Source of the DNA: Hyphomicrobiales bacterium
Lineage (GTDB): Bacteria; Pseudomonadota; Alphaproteobacteria; Rhizobiales; Rhizobiaceae
NCBI GenBank assembly: GCA_900468535.1
Contig: UBTY01000051.1
Span: forward strand, 25,329-89,328
Direction: 5' to 3'
DNA: 64,000 bases
The notes below the pieces were generated by a model that had not been told where the DNA came from, searched no databases, and saw only the letters and a program-made list of their open reading frames with translations. Below are positions 9,051 through 18,012 of the stretch, piece by piece. The stretch's first letter is position 1. Every line of letters begins with the position of its first letter. The position numbers and the translations under genes were made by a program.

Positions 9051-9923
9051 TCACAGGATCAGTCGCGCGGCGGCTGCACCGATGGCGCCGGGAAAGCTTA
9101 AGATCACGATAGCCATGAGAATTTGGGTCGATCCGACGTCATCCGTTCTGTGAAATGTCCACAGGCAATAGGTACTGATCAGACCGGCGATCACGTAGCC
9201 TGGAAGAGTGAAGCGGACGAAAGCGTGCCAACTGGGTGTGCCCTCGGCGAGGTCATGGCTGCCTTTGAATGAAAGAGCATAAACAAACCCGTGCATCACC
9301 ATCAGCGAGGCCGCGATAACCAGCAGGGCATGCCACGGCGACATCTTGTAAGACAGGAGGATCATTTCCTCGGTCGGTGCGACATTCAAGCTTAGAAATA
9401 AAGCGCCGACGGCCATCAAGAACAGCTCGCCACTGTAGCTGGTTTCGCGTCGGTGAACCGGGTCATCATTGTCAGTGTCTCGATCACCGTCGCCGTTGTC
9501 AGCGGACTGGCCGCCAAGCTGGCTGCGACCCAGCATCGCGCCAATACTGGCGGGGACTGCCTGGATTGCGATCATCCCAATAATTTCGTGAAATGATTGA
9601 TCGGCCTTCACAACACCCATCGCCACAAGAATCAACCCACTCGCCAAAATCCCTAGAGCGTAAGCAATGTTTGCGTCACGAATTGCCTGCCGCCATGTGG
9701 AGGTTTCCTCGAAGCCAACTTTGTCAGAAAGAATGACCAGCAGCGGTAGATTGATGAGCAACAGAACGAGGAGGCGAGTTCGGTCCATGTAAAAACCGAG
9801 CTCCCACATCTCCATCGTCATCAACATGGGAAGCGCGAAAAGCAATGCGCCAGCGATCCCGCGTGCAATTCCGGCAAAGAACCTGTTGTGGTCAAAATCA
9901 CTTCGCGCACTCAGAAATCGCAA
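9051..9923 (-). CDS. TIGR02587 family multi-span membrane protein
   Basis: 290 residues with about eight hydrophobic segments (for example ALLFALPMLMTMEMW and LLVLLLINLPLLVIL) and a hydrophilic loop rich in Asp (about residues 155-172). It belongs to the TIGR02587 integral membrane family. It is first in a two-gene unit with the TIGR02588 protein. No EcfG motif was found upstream, unlike many neighbours. Substrate or role unknown. Confidence 0.85.
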   Translation of the reverse strand: MRFLSARSDFDHNRFFAGIARGIAGALLFALPMLMTMEMWELGFYMDRTRLLVLLLINLPLLVILSDKVGFEETSTWRQAIRDANIAYALGILASGLILVAMGVVKADQSFHEIIGMIAIQAVPASIGAMLGRSQLGGQSADNGDGDRDTDNDDPVHRRETSYSGELFLMAVGALFLSLNVAPTEEMILLSYKMSPWHALLVIAASLMVMHGFVYALSFKGSHDLAEGTPSWHAFVRFTLPGYVIAGLISTYCLWTFHRTDDVGSTQILMAIVILSFPGAIGAAAARLIL

Positions 9924-10083
9924 ACCCTGCTCCTTTTAGACGACAATTCCGCAGCAACCACGGAGCGGCGCGGCAGCGTTCGAAACACATGCTTCGAGTG
10001 CGGACGCTCGTGTCGGGTGAACGAGAGCCAATGCTGCCGACACCAATGCGGTCATGGACATTAAAGTTGACATCGGACTCACG

Positions 10084-10896
10084 TCACCGGTGTAGGAGTG
10101 GCAGTTCAGATTTCACGTCTGTGAGGCTTGGTGTCGCCACGCTCCTGTACCGAGCTTCAACGAGATTGTAGGTCCCGAACGCAGCAAGCCCTAGCGCTAC
10201 GATGAGATACAAAAGCCGGCCGAAAGGAAGCTGCCTGATAAACATCAGAGCATCACTCATGCTTCCGGCCTGGTCAGCGTTTACCTCGGCAGCAGCGTGG
10301 AAGAAAAACAACCCAATCACCACGAAAACAAGGCCGCGCGACACCAGCCCGTAAACGCAGATGAGGATGAGGGGGCGGCTATTCCCCAGCTCCAGGTAAT
10401 TCTCAAACTTCCTTGTGACGCCTTTGGCAGCGGTTACGACACCGCCGACCAAAAATCCGCAGCCAATGGCAGCCGCGAGGTATCGGCCAAAGGGTTGCGA
10501 CATAGCCCATGAGGCAAGGTACTTTTCTCCATCGCTCGCCCCTGCTCCAATTCCGAAAGCGTCCTCGAAGGCATATATAGCCAGCCCGGCATATGTGGCA
10601 GCGCTTCCCAGCAGCGCGGCTCGTATCAGGTAGCCCTTCGCGCTTTTGTCATGGTTGTCAGTGTTTGCGATAGATTGCGCAAGTCGCCATGCCACAAAAC
10701 ACAGAAGTCCCACTCCTATCAAGCCGAGCCACACTCTTCCGAACGGCTGATCAAGCAGTGCATCAAGGGCCGATTTGGTGTCGGCTTTACCGCCGCCGAA
10801 ACTCGAAAATGCAGCGAGTCCGGCGACGAGAAGAAAGACTACTCCTCTTGCACTATAGCCCGACCGAGCCAGCCATTCGAATTTTGGTGCGTTCAT
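10084..10896 (-). CDS. DUF1206 membrane protein
   Basis: 270 residues with three repeats of a two-helix unit, each carrying QPFGR or LPFGR before a hydrophobic helix (residues about 50, 134 and 222). This is the hallmark of DUF1206. Each repeat begins with an aromatic or small-residue helix with GYSARG or YGLVSRG. Function unknown. An exact EcfG promoter ends 24 bases before the start, so this is a likely general-stress membrane protein. Confidence 0.9.
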   Translation of the reverse strand: MNAPKFEWLARSGYSARGVVFLLVAGLAAFSSFGGGKADTKSALDALLDQPFGRVWLGLIGVGLLCFVAWRLAQSIANTDNHDKSAKGYLIRAALLGSAATYAGLAIYAFEDAFGIGAGASDGEKYLASWAMSQPFGRYLAAAIGCGFLVGGVVTAAKGVTRKFENYLELGNSRPLILICVYGLVSRGLVFVVIGLFFFHAAAEVNADQAGSMSDALMFIRQLPFGRLLYLIVALGLAAFGTYNLVEARYRSVATPSLTDVKSELPLLHR

Positions 10897-10920
10897 CCTG
10901 CAATCCCCCCGCCTCGCTTA

Positions 10921-10945
10921 AACGAGCATTCCGGGAAACGGTTCC
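10921..10945 (-). promoter_or_regulatory. EcfG-type promoter, exact GGAAC-N16-CGTT
   Basis: On the minus strand GGAAC (10945-10941), 16 bases, then CGTT (10924-10921). It drives the DUF1206 gene, with a leader of about 18 bases. Confidence 0.8.
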
Positions 10946-11165
10946 CAGATTGCCGAAGACCCGCCTACAGCAATCTCTCGACGAGATTAAGCAACTGACG
11001 AGCACCGCGTTTGCGATCGCCTGTTTGCGGCCTACCTGGAAGAAGGGCGTTGCGTCGGCCGCCGCGCCTTTGGCGGCGGCGTAAAACATCTTAAATCGTC
11101 TGGACGCAAGCGTGAGGTGTCATGAGGGGAGAATGGCGGGTCGCAAGGTGGTGAGGCCGAAATTG

Positions 11166-11429
11166 TCAATCCGGGCGATTTAGCCGCATTCTACTGTCCG
11201 CACACTTTCCTGGCTCGTCGCTTTCGTCATTGAGCGATGGAAGAAAGGATTCGACATCGCGCCGTTCACGATCCGAGAGTGTCGCGATACGTTCAGCCCA
11301 AAACTGGGCGGCTTCCGGCGTGTCGCCGTCCCAGTCTCGCGACGAGCCGAGATTGTCGTCGATTACGGCGATCCGTCGGCCGCCTAGACGTTGGTACTCT
11401 TCAGCGAGTTTCTTTGAAGTATTTTCCAT
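11166..11429 (-). CDS. Small hypothetical protein
   Basis: 87 residues from an ATG with GGAGG eight bases upstream. The N-terminal half is ordered (LAEEYQRLGGRRIAVIDDNL, then DWDGDTPEAAQFWAERI), and the acidic tail is probably flexible. I do not recognise the family. A TGAAC...GGTT pair upstream is too weak to call a promoter. Confidence 0.65.
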   Translation of the reverse strand: MENTSKKLAEEYQRLGGRRIAVIDDNLGSSRDWDGDTPEAAQFWAERIATLSDRERRDVESFLPSLNDESDEPGKCADSRMRLNRPD

Positions 11430-11599
11430 TGTGCAGTCCTCCAGCTGGATCCCGGGATAACCCCCTCTTGTCGAAAAGGTTCAATCACGCGGGCGAGTAG
11501 GGACAGGTGCGCGCCGCCCACCGCCGCCCTTAGTCGGTCGCACCAAGATGTAGCGCGCGTAGGGCCCCGGGGTGCGACTTTCCCATCTCGCCTCGCCAA

Positions 11600-12283
11600 T
11601 CACCGACGGCCGGGCAGGCTCTGACGCTGACGAAGATCATCGATCGACTGGCTCTGGCTCACCTCGGCTTCCACTGGTCGGTCGCCTTCGGAAACATCGC
11701 GCTGATGACCAGTCGGCATGACGTCATCGAACACGTCGCGGGGCAGTTCCGCGGGCAGTTCGTAGGAACGAACCCTCGGGGAAGTCGGCTCGGCAATCCT
11801 TGCATAATGTCCGACGCCTGTCGAAGCGACCGCCGCCGCGTCGGGGCGGAATACGTCATCCTTCGAGCCGACCGCCTGCTGTTCCCGCGTCTCGGTCCAC
11901 CCTTCCATCCGCCAAAGGTCAGCCCGCTCGTCCATGTCGATCGCCCCCTCGTCGTCCAAAATGTCGTGGGCCGTCTCGTACGTCGTATCATCGACCGAGG
12001 CTGAAACCAGGAAGGCGCCACGGCGAAGGCCTTCGGCATAGAAGTTACGGTCGTTGTCAGGGAACAAAAAGCCTTTGAGCTTCGCCCAGAAGCCGGCATG
12101 TTCGGGAGCTGGCGATCCCTCACTGTCGGCCTCGCAACCGGGCATCAAGCGGACGTCGGCCATGCCCGCATCCGTCAAGCGAGCGACAGCGTTTTCGGCG
12201 TCGCTGCGGCCGTCGAACAATGCAGTCAGCGTGCTTTTTGCGCGGCCGCCGGCCGGCGGCGCTCTCATTGTATGGACTTCCAT
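11600..12283 (-). CDS. YflT-like general stress protein
   Basis: 227 residues. The N-terminal domain (about 15-115) has the pattern of the heat/general-stress YflT fold: a strand with LFDGRSDAENAVARLTDAG, an F-W-A-K-L-K-G-F-L-F-P segment and YAEGLRRGAFLVSASVDD. The rest is hydrophilic and low in order. The start is set by GGAGGAG upstream. An exact EcfG promoter precedes it. The ribosome site can pair with CTCC just before the start codon (GGAG-AAA-CTCC), possibly damping translation. Confidence 0.8.
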   Translation of the reverse strand: MEVHTMRAPPAGGRAKSTLTALFDGRSDAENAVARLTDAGMADVRLMPGCEADSEGSPAPEHAGFWAKLKGFLFPDNDRNFYAEGLRRGAFLVSASVDDTTYETAHDILDDEGAIDMDERADLWRMEGWTETREQQAVGSKDDVFRPDAAAVASTGVGHYARIAEPTSPRVRSYELPAELPRDVFDDVMPTGHQRDVSEGDRPVEAEVSQSQSIDDLRQRQSLPGRR

Positions 12284-12315
12284 GGAGTTTCTCCTCCGAG
12301 TTCACATGGTCAGCG

Positions 12316-12340
12316 AACGAACGGAAATCATCAAAGTTCC
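12316..12340 (-). promoter_or_regulatory. EcfG-type promoter, exact GGAAC-N16-CGTT
   Basis: Minus strand GGAAC (12340-12336) and CGTT (12319-12316), 33 bases before the YflT-like gene. The + strand gene at 12576 reads away from it. Confidence 0.8.
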
Positions 12341-12575
12341 GCCTTGGATAGACGGCGGCGCATCAAGCGGTTGTCGATTTGATGCTCGGAAATGGTGTCT
12401 GACAGGTAGTGCCCTCTTTTGCCAATCCGCGCGCCGTATCGGGAAACTGGACAAACCGACCCGTTCGCTATCCCGTCACGGCCGGTTGAATGATACCGTA
12501 AGCGCCAGGAGGAACCTCCGTAGCAGCTGAAAGTCCCGAGATCGTGACCTCCTTGCCGGACCGGAAACCGCCTCC

Positions 12576-13106
12576 ATGTTCCTTGAAGCGCGAATGATGG
12601 AGGACGCAGTGGTGGAATGGCTTGGCAGTTTCGGTGTTCATAATGATATACTTCAAGATCTCGCGGTGCTGCTTATCGCATACGTCCTGGCGCTTCCGAT
12701 CGCCTGGGACCGTGAACGGAACGAACGGAGCGCCGGCCTTCGGACCTTTCCGCTCGTCGCTATCGCTGCGTGCGGCTTCATTCAGGCGGCGGAGACGATT
12801 ACGCGCGAAAACGCCGAGGCAACGGCGCGCATCGTCGAGGGTCTGATCAACGGTGTCGGATTCATAGGGGGCGGTGCAATCCTGGTCGGTAAGGCAAGCA
12901 TTCGCGGCACGGCGACGGCCGCCAGCCTGTGGGCGACAGGTGCAATCGGCACGGCCGTCGGTCTCGGCGCTTACGAGACCGCGATCGTGCTTTCGATCGC
13001 CACTTTCGCAACGTTGCGGATCATGACAAGCTTCAAGGTCGAAGGCAATGAAAGCTCGGCGGTTCTCACTGTTTCCGACGCGAGCAACGAGCAAAACAAG
13101 CGGTGA
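12576..13106 (+). CDS. MgtC/SapB family membrane protein
   Basis: 176 residues with about five membrane helices. MgtC features are visible: DRERNERSAGLRTFPLVAI after helix 2, and GVGFIGGGAIL with GTATAASLWATGAIG in the middle. In other bacteria MgtC proteins modulate the F-ATPase or growth in low magnesium; this copy is the short form without the C-terminal ACT-like domain. The start is uncertain (12576 or 12594), with no strong ribosome site. A longer paralogue lies at 56903-57637. No magnesium riboswitch was recognised in the 290 bases upstream. Confidence 0.88.
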   Translation: MFLEARMMEDAVVEWLGSFGVHNDILQDLAVLLIAYVLALPIAWDRERNERSAGLRTFPLVAIAACGFIQAAETITRENAEATARIVEGLINGVGFIGGGAILVGKASIRGTATAASLWATGAIGTAVGLGAYETAIVLSIATFATLRIMTSFKVEGNESSAVLTVSDASNEQNKR

Positions 13107-13187
13107 ACTGTCGTGGCCTTTGCTGCGAAGAAACCGAGTGAGAAAAGTGGTCGGCAGCAACTTCCGCCGCGGTGAGCGTTAAACTGG

Positions 13188-13212
13188 GGAACAGGGCGCG
13201 ATTCCCGGCGTT
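13188..13212 (+). promoter_or_regulatory. EcfG-type promoter, exact GGAAC-N16-CGTT
   Basis: GGAAC 13188-13192 and CGTT 13209-13212, 25 bases before ATG 13238. Confidence 0.82.
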
Positions 13213-13237
13213 GTATGATCGTAAGGAGGATCCGGTC

Positions 13238-13423
13238 ATGCCAGCAAAATCGAAAGCCCAGCAGAAAGCCGCCGGCGCTGCCCTGTCGGCAAAGCGTGGA
13301 GACACGCCCAAGAGCAAGTTGAAAGGCGCTTCGAGGGAGATGGTCGATTCCATGTCCGAGAAGCAACTCGAAGACTTCGCGTCAACCAAGCGCAAGGGCA
13401 AGCCACAACACGTGTCACACTGA
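13238..13423 (+). CDS. DUF3008 small basic protein
   Basis: 61 residues, Lys/Ala-rich, starting MPAKSKAQQKAAGAAL after AAGGAGGA. It matches DUF3008 (GASREMVDSMSEKQLEDFAST). Short members like this are common among general-stress genes of alphaproteobacteria, and an exact EcfG promoter sits directly upstream. Function unknown; its charge suggests nucleic-acid association, which is not established. Confidence 0.82.
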   Translation: MPAKSKAQQKAAGAALSAKRGDTPKSKLKGASREMVDSMSEKQLEDFASTKRKGKPQHVSH

Positions 13424-14097
13424 GCGCTGTCCGTGGACAATGCCGGGAACCTCTTGTAGGTCGAAATCACATTGCCCTTGAAGTCGGGAGCAAAACGGCC
13501 CTGAAATTCTAGAGCGCCGTCTTTGCGTTTGAACTGCGCGACAAGCACAGGTGGGAGGAGGCGTGCTGGAAGTGGCCTTCCTCGACAGGGGAGATCAACT
13601 CCGCGCTCTCAAGCGACAACAGCAAGTGCCCCACCGAAACAGGCACTGCAGGCTGGCAGCTGCTGACCGCAGTCGGCTCGCCAACGTCCCGCCCCTCGCC
13701 CTCATTCATTCTCGGGCCAAGGCTGACAAGCTGATCGCTGCGGGTGTCGCGAACAGCGGCCATGATGAATACCAGTAGGCTCAGATCGATCTTTCGCATA
13801 GCTCGACGCGCGTTTCTTCTGAACCTTCCCGCGGATACTGCAGGTGCCAGCGACAGCAAGAAAGCTCGACCAGTAGCGCCGACGGGGTCCACGTCTCTGG
13901 TCTCGAGAAGTGTTGGTCGCGTCCGCCTACGCAACCGGGCAACAGGATTGGCAAACTTTCCGTGTTGTACGATTTCGAGCCTATCGAATGGATCGGGATC
14001 CCGTCTGCGGTCAATCGCGGCGCCTACTACTTCACCATTTTTGAGGCGCTTGTCGCCCAGGCAAGGAATGGCGGAAGACTTGCTCATGCCAATGGTA
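13424..14097 (+). other. Stretch without a confident gene
   Basis: Long open frames exist on both strands (one of 279 codons on the minus strand) but none has a ribosome site or a recognisable fold. Near 13440-13548 two minus-strand frames read protein-like for about 25 codons each and could be another remnant. Not supported well enough to call. Confidence 0.4.
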
Positions 14098-14629
14098 TCG
14101 CCGATCGACCTCGGAAAACAGGCTGCCAAGCGATTGTTGTCGCCGACTGCCGCGGCGATATGACGATACTCGAACAAGCTTTGAGCGGGGCTCACGACGT
14201 CCTCGTCAGAGGTGATACGGACACTGGCGCTCTGAGGGATGTAATAGAGAGCGTAGCTGCGGGCCTCAGTGCGGCTGATCGTGTCGATGCGCCGGAGCCG
14301 TCCATTTCGCTTGGCCCACGCGCAGCGCTGTCGGTGTTGTTGATACACGAGTTATCGACCAATGCTATTGAGCACGGAGCGTTTTCCAAGGCGGGTGGTC
14401 GCGCAAGAGTCCTCTGGTCGGTTAAGAGCAGCGAGATGGGGCGTCTCCTTCGCCTGAGCTGGCGCCAGGAAGGAGGGCCTCCGGCCAAAAAACCTGAGAT
14501 CACCGGTTTTGGTTCGAAGCTGATAAAGATGGGCTTGGTCGGAACTGGAAACGTCGCCCTCAATTACGACGACAACGGGTTTCAGCCGGCATGACCGCGT
14601 CGCTTGACCACCTGCAACGGGCAGAATGA
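14098..14629 (+). pseudogene. Remnant of an HWE histidine kinase
   Basis: One frame to 14594 reads as the C-terminal half of an HWE kinase: LSGAHDVL, the N-box LIHELSTNAIEHGAFS, the W-x-E motif as WRQEGGP, and the G-box GFGSKLIKMGLVGTGNV. The region that should hold the H-box (about 14060-14110) lies in another frame and is degenerate (LLMPMVSPIDLGKQ). The natural C-terminus also appears one frame away after 14590 (ASLDHLQRAE, stop at 14627-14629). There are at least two frameshifts and no credible start, so no functional kinase is made. Confidence 0.7.
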
Positions 14630-14693
14630 TCGATGCTTAGGAGAAACGCTGTAATGTGGTTCCAGTGTTGACCAAGCTCATCGCTTCAAAAAT

Positions 14694-14719
14694 GGAACAG
14701 CAAAGCGGGGTCGTGGGTT
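14694..14719 (+). promoter_or_regulatory. EcfG-type promoter, GGAAC-N17-GGTT
   Basis: GGAAC 14694-14698 and GGTT 14716-14719, about 80 bases before the small gene at 14799. Confidence 0.5.
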
Positions 14720-14798
14720 ACTCCAACACCGGCGCAACTGGATGCTGTTGGCCGCCGACGTAATTGCTGAATTGCTCACGAGTGCTAGCGAGGACATG

Positions 14799-14981
14799 AT
14801 GAGTACCAACGATAGCAATGTCACCCCGGAGCAGCGCCGTCGCAACGACGTCCACCCTCTTCCCGAAAAACCTGAAAACGCTGACAAAGAGTCCTTGGCG
14901 CCGACAACGGTTCAGCCGGCGGGTAGCAGGGATGAAAGCGATCGCCCCTTGGTCAACCCAGTCACGGGCGTTGCACTCTGA
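14799..14981 (+). CDS. Small hydrophilic protein
   Basis: 60 residues, rich in Pro, Asp, Glu and Arg, probably disordered. It ends DRPLVNPVTGVAL, a tail pattern seen in small rhizobial proteins. GCGAGGA lies before two adjacent ATGs (14796 and 14799). A near-consensus EcfG promoter lies upstream and another small gene follows 10 bases on. Confidence 0.5.
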   Translation: MSTNDSNVTPEQRRRNDVHPLPEKPENADKESLAPTTVQPAGSRDESDRPLVNPVTGVAL

Positions 14982-14991
14982 GGGTAATGGT

Positions 14992-15195
14992 ATGATCGAA
15001 GGAGATGAGCTTCGCCAGCAGGTCGAATTGCTGGCAGCCGCAGCGGAAGCCGAACCCGACACGGTATCGGACCTCAAGTCGCTCGCGGTTCAACTCTGGG
15101 TGAACTTCGACGAGTTTAGCATCGAAGAGCTCGAGGACATGTTGCGCGACGCCTGGCGCACCCGCGGGCTTCCCTTCAACGATAATGCTGCCTAA
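14992..15195 (+). CDS. Small acidic helical protein
   Basis: 67 residues, predicted largely alpha-helical (LRQQVELLAAAAEAEPDTVS; FSIEELEDMLRDAWRTRG). ATG 14992 follows GAGGGTAATGGT. It starts 10 bases after the preceding small gene and probably shares its message. Family not recognised. Confidence 0.55.
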   Translation: MIEGDELRQQVELLAAAAEAEPDTVSDLKSLAVQLWVNFDEFSIEELEDMLRDAWRTRGLPFNDNAA

Positions 15196-15404
15196 TCTTT
15201 TTTAACTAGCCGCATCAAGAACGCTCGTTGGTTCAGGTGACGGTAGCCGGTCGCTCAGGCGGACATGGCAGTGTCGCTGCGGCGTCTTAGTTGCGATCGG
15301 AATGGTCTGCCAGACCCGAGGAGGCAGCGACCGGCCTACAGGCGTCACTTCGCCCGCGGGGTCCCTAAGAGGCATCGCCCAAGAGCCTAGTCTCGGCTAA
15401 GATG

Positions 15405-16382
15405 CTACTTCATAAAATCGACCTCGACGCCGGGTTTGACCATGCTGGCAAGTTCTTCGGCATCCCAGTTCGTCAACCTGACGCAACCGTGCGATCCCGC
15501 CTTGTCGATCTTGCTCGGTTCTGGCGTTCCGTGAATCCCATAGGTGGGCTCTGAAAGATCGATCCAGACGCTTCCGACGGGGTTGTTTGGCCCGCTCGGG
15601 AGTGTGAGCTTCTTTTTGTTCTTCCCTTGCTGGAAGTTGACTTCGGGATTGTATTCATACTTCGGGTTACGGGCGACACCATTGACCTTGTGACGCCCTT
15701 CCGGTGAGGGGTTTTCTTCGCTGCCGATGGTCGCCGGGTATGCCGCGATGATCGATCCGTTCTCGGCAAACGCAAGCACCTCGCCAGTGTCGCGGTGTGC
15801 CTCAATTCGCTTTACCGTGCCAGTTCGCGGGGCACTAACAACAGTGACGGCAATCGTATCCCCTGCCGCAAACTTCGATCCAGGATTTAGCGCCCGCAGT
15901 AGGTCGATATCCATGTGGAAGCGCTCTGCAAGCTTTTCCTCGACGCTGGTGTAGCCGAGATGCGGCATCTTGGCTTGCAGGGCATAGTCCTCAGGGATGC
16001 TTTCCACCAGATCGGCGAGATCGTCTGGCTCGATATTGTATGGACCTATGGCCTCCTGGCCGTCGTTCAAGCGCGGTACCAACTCGGGATCGAGCTTGCC
16101 GTCTATCGGCAGGCCCTGCATGGCTTCGAAGCCCGCGATTGCTTTTTCCAGGTTGGCGCCGTAAAGGCCGTCGATAACGCCAGGCGACGCGCCTGCTCTA
16201 TCTAGAGAGACCTGGAGGCGAATGATCGCAGCGTCAGGCATGGGGTTTCCTTTTGCCGGGCGATCGATCTGCAGGGCACCAGGATCCGCGCGGTTGATAA
16301 TCTCCGGGGTCAGTTCCTGCGCCATGGCGCTGCCGAACATATGGAGGAGGGCTAAGGAGCTGAGTGTGAGGATCTTTTTCAT
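15405..16382 (-). CDS. Periplasmic L,D-transpeptidase
   Basis: 325 residues with a signal peptide (cleavage after FGSAMA), a peptidoglycan-binding domain (about 53-105), a LysM-like stretch (about 140-182) and a YkuD domain (about 195-325). The catalytic signature is intact: HGTPEP (284 on) and SHGCVRL with C300 as nucleophile. It would form 3-3 peptidoglycan crosslinks or attach lipoproteins or beta-barrel proteins to the wall. A GGAAC at 16412-16416 has only a partial -10 match (GCTT after 16 bases), so stress control is possible but unproven. Confidence 0.94.
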   Translation of the reverse strand: MKKILTLSSLALLHMFGSAMAQELTPEIINRADPGALQIDRPAKGNPMPDAAIIRLQVSLDRAGASPGVIDGLYGANLEKAIAGFEAMQGLPIDGKLDPELVPRLNDGQEAIGPYNIEPDDLADLVESIPEDYALQAKMPHLGYTSVEEKLAERFHMDIDLLRALNPGSKFAAGDTIAVTVVSAPRTGTVKRIEAHRDTGEVLAFAENGSIIAAYPATIGSEENPSPEGRHKVNGVARNPKYEYNPEVNFQQGKNKKKLTLPSGPNNPVGSVWIDLSEPTYGIHGTPEPSKIDKAGSHGCVRLTNWDAEELASMVKPGVEVDFMK

Positions 16383-16626
16383 GCCAGTGGAAAGCTCGAT
16401 CTGGGCATTTGGTTCCCGATAGGGTGAGGCAGTGCCCGCAGGTCCAAGCTGGTCTCCCCATCACTCCAGTTTTGAGGCCGAGTACAGAAGCCGCAGTGTC
16501 GATTCCCCCGAAGAGAACCTCATGCCACCGGGCTCCAAGACCAACTGATCCCGGTTGCCATTGTGCGTTCGCCACGGACACTGTGGCGCCGATGAAGCCG
16601 TTCGTTTCTCCTTAGCGGAGTGGAAA

Positions 16627-17121
16627 CTAGCTCGCTCCAGTTCCCATATCCACCTTTTCATTGTCGCCCATGTCGGGCTTTGCACTGCTGAGTGCAGCTG
16701 CCGCCATTTTTATATAGCTCACGATCGTGCCCGGGCTGTCCCAATATTCGGCAAACGAGGGCGTGACTTTCAATACGCGAATTGCAGGGTCTTCCGGACT
16801 ATCCCACCATGCCTTTGCGGGAGTGGACCACAGCTCCCTGATGCGTTCGCGGTCGTTGATCACTTGCGCCGAACCCGATATGGAGACGTACTTCTGGCCC
16901 TTGCTGTCGGCGAACGCCAGGCACACTTCCGGCTTCTGCATAATCTCTTCGTCCTTGTATCCGTCGACATCAGTGAGAAAATAGAAGGCGTTTTCTAACC
17001 GCTCGGCATGGGCCGACATCGGGCGCGCACGCAGGTCGCCGGATGCTTGGGTTGTTAGCATGCAGAAGCCGATCTTCTCGGCGAGGTTCCACACGGTGTC
17101 GAGGTTAGTGGTATCTGTCAC
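16627..17121 (-). CDS. GSP26-like pyridoxamine-phosphate-oxidase-fold protein
   Basis: 164 residues from GTG 17121, chosen because GGAG lies upstream and the fold begins straight after (VWNLAEKIGFCMLTT). The split-barrel FMN-binding pattern of general stress protein 26 follows: RARPMSAH, FYFLTDVDGYK, VCLAFADSKGQKYVSISG and WWDSPEDPAIRVLKV. Members bind FMN or deazaflavin; substrates are mostly unknown. An exact EcfG promoter lies 25 bases before the start, fitting a stress role. The ORF extends 46 codons further upstream across that promoter, which argues against a longer protein. Confidence 0.88.
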   Translation of the reverse strand: MTDTTNLDTVWNLAEKIGFCMLTTQASGDLRARPMSAHAERLENAFYFLTDVDGYKDEEIMQKPEVCLAFADSKGQKYVSISGSAQVINDRERIRELWSTPAKAWWDSPEDPAIRVLKVTPSFAEYWDSPGTIVSYIKMAAAALSSAKPDMGDNEKVDMGTGAS

Positions 17122-17145
17122 GTTCGTCTCCAGGATTTCCGAACC

Positions 17146-17170
17146 AACGGCCGACGAAGGCCGAGGTTCC
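17146..17170 (-). promoter_or_regulatory. EcfG-type promoter, exact GGAAC-N16-CGTT
   Basis: Minus strand GGAAC (17170-17166) and CGTT (17149-17146). It drives the GSP26-like gene and decides in favour of the GTG start at 17121. Confidence 0.82.
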
Positions 17171-17481
17171 CAGACATCGGGAGCAATTGTGCAGTCGGTG
17201 GCGTTCGCAGCGTTTTCGTGCGAAGGATTTGTGCGCCCGCAGCATCCGGCCGCGCGCAACCGTCGGGCTAGAGGCCCTCAGGGCCAGTCTTAATTGCCCT
17301 GGTTGTTCCAGCGGTTGTCGCCAAGCGCTCCGGTGCCTGAGACATCCGTCCCCTGAGGCCGCGGTTCCTCCGTTCACTGGGCACTCGATGGCTGCGGGCT
17401 CAGAAAAGTCCTGTCCAACCTGTAGGGAGGGTGGCTTTTTCGCATGGCGGTAGCAACTGTGTGGCGAGGCGAAGAGGAAGC
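17171..17481. other. Intergenic stretch between divergent stress promoters
   Basis: About 310 bases with no convincing gene on either strand. It separates an exact EcfG promoter facing left from one facing right. Confidence 0.5.
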
Positions 17482-17507
17482 GGAACGCACCTCCAGACAA
17501 CGGCGTT
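17482..17507 (+). promoter_or_regulatory. EcfG-type promoter, exact GGAAC-N17-CGTT
   Basis: GGAAC 17482-17486 and CGTT 17504-17507, 17 bases before ATG 17524 and 32 before ATG 17539 of the broken GFA gene. The promoter has outlived the reading frame. Confidence 0.78.
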
Positions 17508-17523
17508 TAGAGACGCTCCATTC

Positions 17524-17912
17524 ATGGAGATCGCTGTCATGTCAATATACAATTGGAGATGTCTATGCGGCCGGGCCCGTATCGCGGTTGGCGACCCAAT
17601 GAGAGTGGGTATCTGCCATTATACCGACTGCCGAAAGGAGAGCGGCCCGCCTTTCACTTATTTGGCATTTTTGGCCCCCCCGAACAATTAGAGCCTCGCG
17701 CAGAGATCACGGAGTTCTTGGGGCGATCCTTCTGCTCTCGGTGCGAAGCACATCTCTTTTCAGCGAACAATGAGGAAGCCGAGATGAAACTGGGTAGCCT
17801 TCATGATGCTCCAACCGGCCGCGTGCCCACATACGAGCTATGGGTCAAGCGACGGGAAACCTGGCTTCCACCGATTTTCGGTGTTGAGCAGTTTGAAGAG
17901 GACCACACCTGA
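17524..17912 (+). pseudogene. Frameshifted GFA/CENP-V family protein
   Basis: The first frame carries the zinc motifs CLCGRARI and CHYTDCRKESG, then runs off at TAG 17689-17691. The frame one base back continues as GIFGPPEQLEPRAEITEFLG, CSRCEAHLF and a normal GFA C-terminus (PTYELWVKRRETWL) to 17912. One T is missing around 17660-17663 (TTTT to TTT); restoring it gives TYFGIF and a full-length protein. The second cysteine of the family CHCTDC motif is tyrosine here. Start is 17524 or 17539. Confidence 0.83.
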
Positions 17913-18012
17913 CATCGTCTCGAATTCGGCGGGTGAATGGAAGCATCGCTCCGTCGCCGATAGTGTTCAACGCGACCGTGAGTAACGGCCTTCAATGTAG
18001 GGAGCAGAAAAA

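Noticed and set aside
13509..14348. 279-codon minus-strand frame
   Set aside because: No recognisable domain or ribosome site, and it runs opposite the readable HWE kinase remnant.
16392..16416. Possible EcfG promoter for the L,D-transpeptidase
   Set aside because: GGAAC with GCTT after 16 bases or CTTT after 17; only a partial match.
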